The position numbers and the translations under genes are program-made. Under the pieces are notes generated by a model. The model saw nothing but the letters and a program-made list of their open reading frames with translations, had not been told where the DNA came from and ran no database searches. A stretch of 64,000 nucleotides of DNA from an uncultured Dorea sp. (lineage in GTDB: Bacteria > Bacillota_A > Clostridia > Lachnospirales > Lachnospiraceae), in contig CAJTRO010000012.1 of NCBI GenBank assembly GCA_910579015.1, positions 1 through 64,000 on the forward strand. Direction: 5' to 3'. Each line of letters starts with the position of its first letter. Position 1 is the stretch's first letter. Positions 44,555-51,912 of the stretch are shown one piece after another.

Positions 44555-44899
44555 CTATGATGATTTTCTCAGATTTTCTTTTTCCTTATGATTCATCCGA
44601 ACAAAGACCTTACATTGTTCAATGCAAATATATTGCTGTTCTTCGGTTAATGAGCGAAAGATACGCAACATCTCATTTTCCTGATTTGTAGCTTTTTTAT
44701 CTAAAGAGTAATTTAACAGATAGTCGATAGATACGTCAAAATATTTAGCCAGTGATTTTAAAGTAGCAAAATCTGGTTCACGGGTGTTTTGAACGTAACT
44801 GCCTAATGTGGATGGTGCTATGTTCAGATGTAAGGCTAACTCTTTCTGTGTCATGTTCCGTTCTTCTATCAAAGTGCGTAAATTGTCACCAAAACTCAT
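44555..44899 (-). CDS. XRE-family repressor of the element
   Basis: A 114-residue Cro/C1-type HTH protein: LRTLIEERNMTQKELALHL, then IAPSTLGSYVQNTREP and FDVSIDYLLNY; the C-terminal half has a helical region. AGGAGG sits before the minus-strand ATG. It is divergent from the endonuclease III-like gene, and the shared 90-bp region contains three GAGTTG motifs around a consensus promoter, so it likely represses at least that promoter. Confidence 0.88.
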   Translation of the reverse strand: MSFGDNLRTLIEERNMTQKELALHLNIAPSTLGSYVQNTREPDFATLKSLAKYFDVSIDYLLNYSLDKKATNQENEMLRIFRSLTEEQQYICIEQCKVFVRMNHKEKENLRKSS

Positions 44900-44917
44900 A
44901 CTATGTTACCTCCTGTC

Positions 44918-45000
44918 CAACTCAATACTAAGTGAAAATAGACATGATTTCCTGATGATATGCGATAAGAGTTGACGAACTACAATATGAGTTGTATAAT
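44918..45000 (+). promoter_or_regulatory. Divergent control region with consensus promoter and GAGTTG motifs
   Basis: TTGACG (44972-44977) and TATAAT (44995-45000), spacer 17 bp, form a near-consensus promoter for the rightward gene. GAGTTG occurs at 44969-44974 and 44989-44994 (20-bp period) and inverted as CAACTC at 44918-44923. The two direct copies overlap the -35 box and abut the -10 box, a good position for a repressor. Confidence 0.6.
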
Positions 45001-45048
45001 AAATATCACATTTTCACGGAAAATACAGAAGAAAAGGAGATGTTGCAA

Positions 45049-46617
45049 GTGAAGCATAATTCAGAGGATATTTATAGAATGATTGAACAGATGGACAATC
45101 ATTTGCGGACAGAATTACTAAAAAAGGACGATAAGGTTCAGGAAGAAAAATTATGGGAAAATACATATATCAAACGACAGATTGATAAACGTAAGGATGG
45201 CGGTGTGTTTACTGTAAGCGACCACATTCGTGCTGTGGTATACTCCTTGTTAAGCGGAGGTCAGGGGTGGGCTAAGTATGCAAAAGAAATGGATATCCAA
45301 ACAGGATGTATTCCATGTGTTGATTCGATTTTTCATGATTATAGTCCGATAGAACTTTTGAAGTGTTCACCGTTTCAGTTATATGAGGAACTACAGAAAA
45401 TCCATTTGGCGCCTCGGTTCGGAACTGCTCCGATAGAGAAATTGATTACTGTTAATATCCCAAAGTTATTGAAACTGGAAGAAGAATATGGAACGGTTGA
45501 TAATTATTATCAGAAATATATTCAAGAAGGCATTAACAGACATCTTCCTGCACCAGTTAAACCGCTAATAGAGGCTCTTTCGAACGCCGAAAGTAATGAT
45601 AAACTGGAACAGATGGGAATTCCTTTAGTATGTGAATATTTGCGGAATGTGGGATACGACCTCCCCAAGCCGGATACACATATTTGCAGAATCTTAGGAA
45701 GCGAAATTCTGGGATTTTCGACCAGTAAAGAAGTTTCTGAATACAAGTCGATTGAGATTATATTTGAAATTGCCAAAGCGGCAAAGAAATCCGTAGCAGA
45801 AACAGATTATATTTTGTGGTCATATTGTTCTAATGGATACGGGGAAATCTGTACATCGAAATATCCTAAATGTGACATATGTGTTGCAATCGGAGAATGT
45901 AGAAAGCACAAAGAAGATATTTTAACTGTAATAAAAAATAAGATGATACTAAATTCATATTTTAAAATAAAGGAGTATGATGATGTTTCCAGAATGATCT
46001 GCAAGGCGGCAAATAGTGTATATTCTTCCTTATACAGACGTATTCTTCATGACTATGCAATCTCGGCAGAAGATGGGGGTAGCTTAAATCGTGAGATAAG
46101 TTCGTTGTTTGCAGAAAGAATTCCCCAATTACTGGAATCAACAGACCAGAGAATGTTTGATGAAAGTCATCATGCAATCTGTAAAGAAATCATCCATATG
46201 TTCAGCCCCAAATGCCAACTAAAGTATGGAATTGCACAACTTTGGCTGAATGAAACATTGATTAATTTGATTATTATTGAATCTTCATTGCCAGTCAGTA
46301 TATTGCCTGTTGCAAAAGCAAGAAGATATTTTCATGTTGCAGTCGATAGGGATATATTGCAGGTGGCTACTGTACAGAGAAAAGAAGTGTATCACCATGG
46401 TTTAGGGTTAAAGTGTGCTCCGTTAAGACATGAGGATTCTGCTGTCTACGGAATGGATTGGTTTCATCAGAAAGAAACACAGCCTTATATGTGTTGGGAA
46501 TATGAAGAATATATAGAGTTTCAAAATGCAGTACGGGATGCACTGAAAAAGCCCATCAAAGATGGAATTTATAAAGATGTTTTAGACTGGAGTTTTCAGG
46601 CTCTTGTAGAAAAGTAG
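45049..46617 (+). CDS. Endonuclease III-like HhH/4Fe-4S protein with an extra C-terminal domain
   Basis: A 522-residue protein. Residues ~50-290 resemble the HhH-GPD DNA glycosylase fold: PDTHICRIL places an aspartate (about residue 209) like the catalytic Asp of endonuclease III, and Cys268, Cys275, Cys278 and Cys284 match the CX6CX2CX5C cluster motif. The lyase lysine of the hairpin (GVGRKTA in endonuclease III) is absent; here it reads MGIPLVCEYLRN. The last ~200 residues are unrecognised, with YGIAQLWLNETLINL and FHVAVDRDIL. The GTG at 45049 with AAGGAG (45034-45039) is chosen because the promoter -10 box rules out starts before 45000. A base-excision or DNA-defence role is possible but unproven. 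Confidence 0.65.
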   Translation: MKHNSEDIYRMIEQMDNHLRTELLKKDDKVQEEKLWENTYIKRQIDKRKDGGVFTVSDHIRAVVYSLLSGGQGWAKYAKEMDIQTGCIPCVDSIFHDYSPIELLKCSPFQLYEELQKIHLAPRFGTAPIEKLITVNIPKLLKLEEEYGTVDNYYQKYIQEGINRHLPAPVKPLIEALSNAESNDKLEQMGIPLVCEYLRNVGYDLPKPDTHICRILGSEILGFSTSKEVSEYKSIEIIFEIAKAAKKSVAETDYILWSYCSNGYGEICTSKYPKCDICVAIGECRKHKEDILTVIKNKMILNSYFKIKEYDDVSRMICKAANSVYSSLYRRILHDYAISAEDGGSLNREISSLFAERIPQLLESTDQRMFDESHHAICKEIIHMFSPKCQLKYGIAQLWLNETLINLIIIESSLPVSILPVAKARRYFHVAVDRDILQVATVQRKEVYHHGLGLKCAPLRHEDSAVYGMDWFHQKETQPYMCWEYEEYIEFQNAVRDALKKPIKDGIYKDVLDWSFQALVEK

Positions 46618-46656
46618 AAATGTTGAAAACTTTTTATGATGGGAGGAATCACTGTA

Positions 46657-47484
46657 ATGGGAAATGAACAATTGGGAGTAGCGATTAATTCAGAGAATTT
46701 TCCTGATGAAGTATTTCGAGAATATATCAAAACAAATTTTGATAAAGATAATGATGGATTCTTATCCGAAAAAGAGATTTGTAGTATTGAGAAAATTGAT
46801 GTAGGCAAAAAAGAAATTTATAGTTTAAAAGGGGTTGAATATTTTATCCATTTAGTATATTTGGACTGTTGTGAGACAAAAATCCGGAAACTGAATGTTA
46901 GCAAAAATACTGCTTTGAAAAAATTGTATTGTGCCTTTACAAACATTCAAGAACTGGATATCCGTAAAAATATTACTTTGGAATCGTTGGATTGTAAATT
47001 TACAAAAGTCCGAAAACTGGATGTTTCAAAAAATATCGCTTTAAGTACTTTATGTTGTAAACATACAAACATCCAAGAACTGGACATTAGTAATAATACT
47101 GCTTTGAAAATGTTGGTTTGTGGATATACGCAAATTCAAGAGTTGGATATCAGCAAGAATATTAATTTATGGAGAGTGGGGTGTTGTAACACAAAAATCA
47201 AAGAACTGGATGTCAGCAAAAATACACTATTAACTATGCTGTGTTGTGGATATACACGAATTCAAGAGTTAGATGTTAGTAAGAATACCTCTTTAAAAGT
47301 ATTGGACTGTAGCGGTACAAAAATCCAAGAATTGGATGTCAGCAAGAATTCTTTATTAATCTTGAAATGCCATGATACAAAAATCAAACCGGATATCAGT
47401 AAGGAGACTGATTTAAAACAATTGGGTTGGAATGATAGATCAATCGATGCACTGCGCACACTTTGTTATTTCCTTGTTATGTAA
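46657..47484 (+). CDS. Leucine-rich-repeat protein without a signal peptide
   Basis: About 276 residues. The N-terminal ~60 residues contain FPDEVFREYIKTNFD and an EF-hand/dockerin-like calcium loop, DKDNDGFLSEKEI. The remainder is about nine repeats of ~21 residues of the type IQELDVSKNTSLKVLDC with Cys and Thr at fixed places. Related Lachnospiraceae proteins are usually secreted, but there is no signal peptide here with any in-frame start. I chose ATG 46657, with GGGAGGA at 46640-46646, over ATG 46636. It follows the endonuclease III-like gene by 39 nt. Function unknown; repeats suggest protein binding. Confidence 0.75.
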   Translation: MGNEQLGVAINSENFPDEVFREYIKTNFDKDNDGFLSEKEICSIEKIDVGKKEIYSLKGVEYFIHLVYLDCCETKIRKLNVSKNTALKKLYCAFTNIQELDIRKNITLESLDCKFTKVRKLDVSKNIALSTLCCKHTNIQELDISNNTALKMLVCGYTQIQELDISKNINLWRVGCCNTKIKELDVSKNTLLTMLCCGYTRIQELDVSKNTSLKVLDCSGTKIQELDVSKNSLLILKCHDTKIKPDISKETDLKQLGWNDRSIDALRTLCYFLVM

Positions 47485-47623
47485 ATATACATTTTGTGTT
47501 TTGTCAGGTTTAAAATTCAATATGATTGTAATAAAATGATATAAAATTAAATTGATAATGTTTTGATTATACCCATAAAAACAAACATCTCTTTTCGTTT
47601 ATATTTTTACACCCAAGAAAAAT

Positions 47624-47655
47624 AGCCGTAGTCCGCATGGATTATGGCTGTTTCT
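47624..47655 (+). terminator. Terminator after the LRR gene
   Basis: AGCCGTAGTCC (47624-47634) pairs with GGATTATGGCT (47639-47649) with two G-U pairs and a GCAT loop, followed by GTTTCT. Confidence 0.65.
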
Positions 47656-47724
47656 ATAAATGATATGTATTTTCCCTTTTCGTTTATAGTATCTGCGCTA
47701 AATATTACGAAACTATTAACTGAT

Positions 47725-47753
47725 TTGATTATGCTTTGAGAATATCATATAAT
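47725..47753 (+). promoter_or_regulatory. Promoter of the resolvase-phosphatase-hydrolase operon
   Basis: TTGATT (47725-47730) and TATAAT (47748-47753) are spaced 17 bp, about 50 nt before the ATG at 47806. Confidence 0.65.
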
Positions 47754-47805
47754 ATGTATATCAGGACATAATTTGTTTACGACAAATAATGAGGGAGGGC
47801 TTTTC

Positions 47806-48393
47806 ATGGTCTACGGATATGCAAGATGTTCCACGAATGAGCAATTACAGGACATCAATAGACAGGTACGGGAACTGAAACAACAAGGCGCAACAGAAAC
47901 AACAATCTATTTGGAATACGAAAGCGGTACGAAAATCAATAGGACAGAATTGCAGAAATTATTGTCTGTTGTTCAGGCAGGAGATATAATTCTTGCTACC
48001 GAAGTCAGCAGAATCACAAGAAGTACAAAACAGCTCTGTGATATTATCGAATTTGCAAAGGAAAGAAAAATCAAATTAGTGCTTGGAAATTTTGTTGTTG
48101 ACTGTACAAAGGAACTAGACCCCATGACGGAGGGTATGCTGAAAATGATGGGGGTGTTCGCGGAACTGGAACGAAATATGATAAGCCAAAGAGTTAGAAG
48201 CGGGATGGATAATGCAAAATCAAAAGGAAAGAGAATTGGCAGACCGACTACTACCGCTGATGATATCCCAAACATTTTTTATAAACATTATCCCAAATAC
48301 AAAAAGGGAGAGTTAAATAAAAAAGAGTTATCAAGGCTTTGTTCTCTTTCTTATCCTACTGTTTATAAATATTTACAAATTGTGGAGGGTTAA
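47806..48393 (+). CDS. Small serine recombinase (resolvase/invertase family)
   Basis: A 195-residue site-specific recombinase. The catalytic domain has YGYARCSTNEQ with nucleophile Ser9, ILATEVSRITRSTKQ, and GVFAELERNMISQRVRSGM; the E-helix is followed by a short C-terminal HTH (ELSRLCSLSYPTVYKYL). It has no large recombinase domain, so it is a resolvase or invertase rather than the integrase. The ATG at 47806 follows GAGGGAGGG; a TTG at 47773 is less likely. It ends immediately before the phosphatase-like gene (TAA-ATG), suggesting translational coupling. Confidence 0.9.
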   Translation: MVYGYARCSTNEQLQDINRQVRELKQQGATETTIYLEYESGTKINRTELQKLLSVVQAGDIILATEVSRITRSTKQLCDIIEFAKERKIKLVLGNFVVDCTKELDPMTEGMLKMMGVFAELERNMISQRVRSGMDNAKSKGKRIGRPTTTADDIPNIFYKHYPKYKKGELNKKELSRLCSLSYPTVYKYLQIVEG

Positions 48394-49296
48394 ATGAAAG
48401 TTGATATTTATTCAAGAAAAGCTATTGAAAAATTATTACAAAATGATTTTCCTCGGAATGTTGCAGTAATCAGTTTTTATGACCCTGTGAATCGAAGAAC
48501 GGGGGAAAGAGATAAACCAGTTGATTATTCACTCAAAACCAGTCGTGTTTTTCCGATTGCGATACATGATATTGACTTAGAGGTACTTCCTAAATATGGG
48601 CTTACATATAACACTTATTTCCCTGAAGCTGATAATTTGGCAGAATTTATTTACAGTGCCTACAATGAGGGAGTAGACATCATTTGCCAGTGTGAATATG
48701 GGCAGAGTCGAAGCGCCGCCTGTGCTTCGGCGATATTAGAGCATTTTTATCATAATGGCATTTCTGTATTTGCAGATTACCGTTATTATCCGAATCAGTT
48801 AGTATTTCATAAGGTATTTGACGCATTAAATAGTCTACAAAATGCAAAACAGAAAGAAAGCAGTGAAGCTGGCAAGAATCGGGTTGGAATCTGGTGGTAC
48901 ACTGATAATGAAGAAATTTGGGAAGAATCCGTTCAAAAAGATAACGGAGTTCTTAGCGGTATATATATCCAATACAGCGACACAGAAAGTCATTTGTCTC
49001 TATGGTCTTCCATAGTAAAAAAGTACATAAAAGATAAATATTTGCAACAGGATATATTGGAAAAAGGCTATAAATCATTAGAAAGAGGCAGAGTTATATA
49101 TAATACGGCAACCATGATGTATGAAATTACCTGTAGTGCAAGAATGATTCATAATACGAATTTTAGGAAGAATATCGTTGATTATTATCTGCTTTCAGAC
49201 AATAGATTTGAATTTGTACAGCTTAATCATTATTACAAGGTAGAATTAACAGGAAATCCGATATTAGATGAATTTATTGAAAACTGTCAAGTATAA
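48394..49296 (+). CDS. Tyrosine/dual-specificity phosphatase-like protein (CX5R motif)
   Basis: A 300-residue protein. CQCEYGQSRSAAC gives the phosphatase P-loop CX5R(S) with Cys100 and Arg106, and an acidic loop (AIHDIDLEVL, near residue 60) could carry the general acid. The first ~150 residues fit a dual-specificity phosphatase-like fold. The C-terminal ~140 residues (IWWYTDNEEIWEE onward) are unrecognised. It immediately follows the small recombinase gene. The substrate is unknown. Confidence 0.65.
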   Translation: MKVDIYSRKAIEKLLQNDFPRNVAVISFYDPVNRRTGERDKPVDYSLKTSRVFPIAIHDIDLEVLPKYGLTYNTYFPEADNLAEFIYSAYNEGVDIICQCEYGQSRSAACASAILEHFYHNGISVFADYRYYPNQLVFHKVFDALNSLQNAKQKESSEAGKNRVGIWWYTDNEEIWEESVQKDNGVLSGIYIQYSDTESHLSLWSSIVKKYIKDKYLQQDILEKGYKSLERGRVIYNTATMMYEITCSARMIHNTNFRKNIVDYYLLSDNRFEFVQLNHYYKVELTGNPILDEFIENCQV

Positions 49297-49316
49297 CTTA
49301 AAAGGGAGTTGATATT

Positions 49317-49850
49317 ATGATACTTAATTTGCATGGACTAAATGGCAGTGCCTATAACACGAATTATAAATTGCTTTTGGAAATGTATTCCAAAGATATG
49401 ATTGTTTCACCACAGATTGATTATGTCATAACCTCACCGATAGAAATATTAGAAAGATTGAGAGGATATAAAAATGTCAACTATATTGTGGGAAATTCGT
49501 TCGGAGGATTTTTTGCATATGTTTTAAGTAATATATACAATATTCCATGTTTGCTTGTAAATCCATGTATTCCGCCTAACAGATATATCCCCTCTCTTGT
49601 GGAGGGGTATGCGTATACAGATGAACTTATAAATCTGATGGAAGATTATACTTTTCATCCGCAACCTATTTATATGATTCTTGGTATGGATGATACAGTG
49701 CTGTCTCCTGTTTATACAGAACAACTATTGAAAGTAACAGAAATATGGAAAATCAATGGAGGACATAGTTTATCAGGAAATCAGCAGTTTTATTCAGTAT
49801 TTAGTAAAGCTGTGGAAAAGGTGAAACTATATGAAAATATTTGCAAATAA
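49317..49850 (+). CDS. YqiA-like alpha/beta hydrolase
   Basis: A compact 177-residue alpha/beta hydrolase of the YqiA/YcfP (UPF0227) type. ILNLHGLNGS is the oxyanion strand, VGNSFGGFFAYVL carries the nucleophile Ser61, LGMDDTVLSP the acidic residue (Asp125 or 126), and INGGHSLS the His150. The triad is therefore complete. GGGAGTTG precedes the ATG. Its last 20 nt overlap the next gene. The substrate is unknown; family members are esterases. Confidence 0.82.
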   Translation: MILNLHGLNGSAYNTNYKLLLEMYSKDMIVSPQIDYVITSPIEILERLRGYKNVNYIVGNSFGGFFAYVLSNIYNIPCLLVNPCIPPNRYIPSLVEGYAYTDELINLMEDYTFHPQPIYMILGMDDTVLSPVYTEQLLKVTEIWKINGGHSLSGNQQFYSVFSKAVEKVKLYENICK

Positions 49851-50373
49851 CATTATAGACATAACACAGTTTCAATCAGACCACATCATAACAATTGATG
49901 TAAATTATGAAAGGATAAATGATGAGGTAGAAATTCCGATAGCTGCTGCTTGCGGAATGTATTATGATACTATTAAAGAAGATTTTGAGTCATTTGTTGA
50001 GCATGTAATGGGATTCATTTTCCAGCGAGATTTCATAATAGAAAATGAACATGAGAGCAACAGGAGCGGTTCTGTTTCATACTATGCTACATTTTATCCA
50101 ACAGATGAAGCAGGAAATATAAGAGATAAATATCTTGTCTTCTTCATATCATCAGATCATAAAAGTAAATCTGACTTTGATAGTAAGATGAAACGAAGAA
50201 ATTATCATAAATCTATCGCTAAGAAGTATAAGCGTTCTGACGATAAGAATCAGCAATGGAGATTTCGTGATATTGTGATTGGAACTGAAGCATATCCATC
50301 TTATAATAAAGCATTAGATGCTATAGCAGATATGCTCAATGCTATGCAAGATGGCACTTACTTTGAACAGTAA
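49831..50373 (+). CDS. Hypothetical protein (small MK-family gene 1)
   Basis: A 180-residue protein I do not recognise, mostly alpha/beta by pattern (FFISSDHKSKSDFDS, basic KRRNYHKSIAKKYK). It overlaps the hydrolase gene by 20 nt, with AAAAGGTG before the ATG, so translation is coupled. It begins MKIFANNIIDITQ, similar in style to the starts of the next three genes. Confidence 0.7.
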   Translation: MKIFANNIIDITQFQSDHIITIDVNYERINDEVEIPIAAACGMYYDTIKEDFESFVEHVMGFIFQRDFIIENEHESNRSGSVSYYATFYPTDEAGNIRDKYLVFFISSDHKSKSDFDSKMKRRNYHKSIAKKYKRSDDKNQQWRFRDIVIGTEAYPSYNKALDAIADMLNAMQDGTYFEQ

Positions 50374-50415
50374 TCGTCATATATTGCAGGAGGAAATAAT
50401 AGGAAGGTTGATAAT

Positions 50416-50919
50416 ATGAAGTTATTAGTTAATAGTGTTGTAGATTTAGATGATGAAAATGCATTGATGTGTATGGCGAACATAAGAGGTAATACAGTTA
50501 ATGTACCTCATTCATTATCGTTTTCATTCTATTTTTCTGTCAGAAACAGCTCTCATGGAATTAGAGTTAAACCATTGTTTAATCCGAACAGAATGTCAAT
50601 AACACGTGCAGGAAATTTAGAATTGCATGGTAATTGGAAATTTACACCTGGACAGGATGACTCTAATGTAAAACGAAAAGATATAGAAGAGATGAAAAAT
50701 TTCTTTAGAACTTATAAAGTGCTATTTGCAGGTGTTTGGGAAGATGAAATACAGGAGACAGAAGTTCAGGATTATTTCCGTGGAATGATAAGTTGGCATG
50801 AATTAGTTCAGTCATTCGACTTCTACGAAGAATATAGAGATATCTTAGATAAGATAGATGATATAGCTTCGTTAGAGAAATTTGTGAGGAAATATGATAT
50901 TTTCAATATGAATGATTGA
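50416..50919 (+). CDS. Hypothetical protein (small MK-family gene 2)
   Basis: A 167-residue protein of unknown function. It starts MKLLVNSVVDLDDENAL and contains RVKPLFNPNRMS, LHGNWKFTPG, a charged helix (KRKDIEEMKNFFRTYK) and WEDEIQETEVQDYF. The region after about residue 40 parallels the next gene (R/H...V, then a helix of ~15 residues, then a trailing W-x-E-I), suggesting a shared family. GGAAGG is before the ATG. Same strand and tight spacing as its neighbours. Confidence 0.7.
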   Translation: MKLLVNSVVDLDDENALMCMANIRGNTVNVPHSLSFSFYFSVRNSSHGIRVKPLFNPNRMSITRAGNLELHGNWKFTPGQDDSNVKRKDIEEMKNFFRTYKVLFAGVWEDEIQETEVQDYFRGMISWHELVQSFDFYEEYRDILDKIDDIASLEKFVRKYDIFNMND

Positions 50920-50950
50920 TAGTTTTTGTGTAAGGAGGAAGGTTGGTAGT

Positions 50951-51307
50951 ATGAAGTTATCAATACAAAGCGAAGTTGATATCTTCGGTATGGCGAATTT
51001 GTATCCGAAACATACAGGTTTGCCTGTAATAATATGGGTAGATAATGTAGGTTGCGGACGAAATGTTCAACATGATTTACCCAGAGTGAAAGTCCAGAAT
51101 GTGAAAGGTAATAGAGCAGTTGATGATACGTTTTCGTTATCTATTAGTGACTCTCCTGAAATACTTGCAGGGCAATGTAAATTATCTAATAGAGACTTGA
51201 AATGTGTCAAAAATTTCATTATAGAGCATGAAGCAGAATTCATGCAACATTGGAATCAAGAGATTGATGAATATGAATTAAAAGATTTACTTGCTGTATC
51301 TAAATGA
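50951..51307 (+). CDS. Hypothetical protein (small MK-family gene 3)
   Basis: A 118-residue protein: MKLSIQSEVDIFGMANL, TGLPVIIWVDNVGCGRN, LPRVKVQNVKGNRA, and WNQEIDEYELKDLL. It belongs to a widespread small hypothetical family of mobile and accessory regions whose function is not known to me. The ATG at 50951 follows AAGGAGGAAGG; an upstream in-frame start at 50912 overlaps the previous gene. Confidence 0.72.
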   Translation: MKLSIQSEVDIFGMANLYPKHTGLPVIIWVDNVGCGRNVQHDLPRVKVQNVKGNRAVDDTFSLSISDSPEILAGQCKLSNRDLKCVKNFIIEHEAEFMQHWNQEIDEYELKDLLAVSK

Positions 51308-51322
51308 TTTGGAGGTACAATT

Positions 51323-51721
51323 ATGAAAGTATTTGTAAAAGAAAGCAAGAACATACTCGGTATGGCGAAAATAGCGTCAAGAGGTGTTTTCTGGATAGTT
51401 GATGATGAACTTCTAGCTTTTCCATTTTCAGACGACATAACAGATGGAGTTGCAAAATCAGGAAAAACATATAACCATAAAAGGCTGTGGCAGTATGTAA
51501 AACCGAAAGGATGTAACAAACCTTACAACTATTATCCTAGAGGTAGGGTAGAAATTACAAATAAAGGCAAACCAATCATCTATATGAATCCCAATGTAGA
51601 TGATTCCTATTTATCTGAAATCCGCACGGAATTTGGTCTGCGAGAGGCACCAAAAGTTCAGTATGATAATAGCAATCACTATAAGTGTCATTTAGATGAT
51701 GGATGGAAAGCTGATAGATAA
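51323..51721 (+). CDS. Hypothetical protein (small MK-family gene 4)
   Basis: A 132-residue protein: MKVFVKESKNILGMAKI, FWIVDDELLAFPF, NYYPRGRVEI, PIIYMNPNV and IRTEFGL, ending in SNHYKCH. I recognise the style from hypothetical proteins near mobile elements but no function. TTGGAGG precedes the ATG. It is the last gene of the operon before the terminator at 51877. Confidence 0.72.
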   Translation: MKVFVKESKNILGMAKIASRGVFWIVDDELLAFPFSDDITDGVAKSGKTYNHKRLWQYVKPKGCNKPYNYYPRGRVEITNKGKPIIYMNPNVDDSYLSEIRTEFGLREAPKVQYDNSNHYKCHLDDGWKADR

Positions 51722-51876
51722 CTATTGAACAGTAATCGTTATATGTTGTAGAAGACATATGGCTTAAATAGTGATAAATACGTGGTTATGCTACAAATAG
51801 AAAGAAATTTTCGACGGCGAATCGACAACAAGAGTTGACAATAAATTTTTACATATCTAATTCTTATACTTGGGTC

Positions 51877-51912
51877 AATACCCCGTAGCAAGCTACGGGG
51901 TATTTCTTTTTT
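51877..51912. terminator. Bidirectional terminator between convergent genes
   Basis: AATACCCCGTAGC (51877-51889) and GCTACGGGGTATT (51892-51904) are a perfect 13-bp inverted repeat with a 2-nt gap, followed by TCTTTTTTT. The right arm contains the stop codon of the minus-strand gene, so it serves both directions. Confidence 0.85.

Larger units (their letters stand above)
47485..47805. other. AT-rich intergenic region with terminator and promoter
   Basis: About 320 nt without a gene. It holds a terminator stem-loop at 47624-47649 and a promoter at 47725-47753 (both listed separately). Nothing else was recognised. Confidence 0.6.

Noticed and set aside
44992..45048. TTG 44992 as the start of the endonuclease III-like gene
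   Set aside because: It lies upstream of the -10 box of its own promoter (44995-45000), so it cannot be in the transcript.
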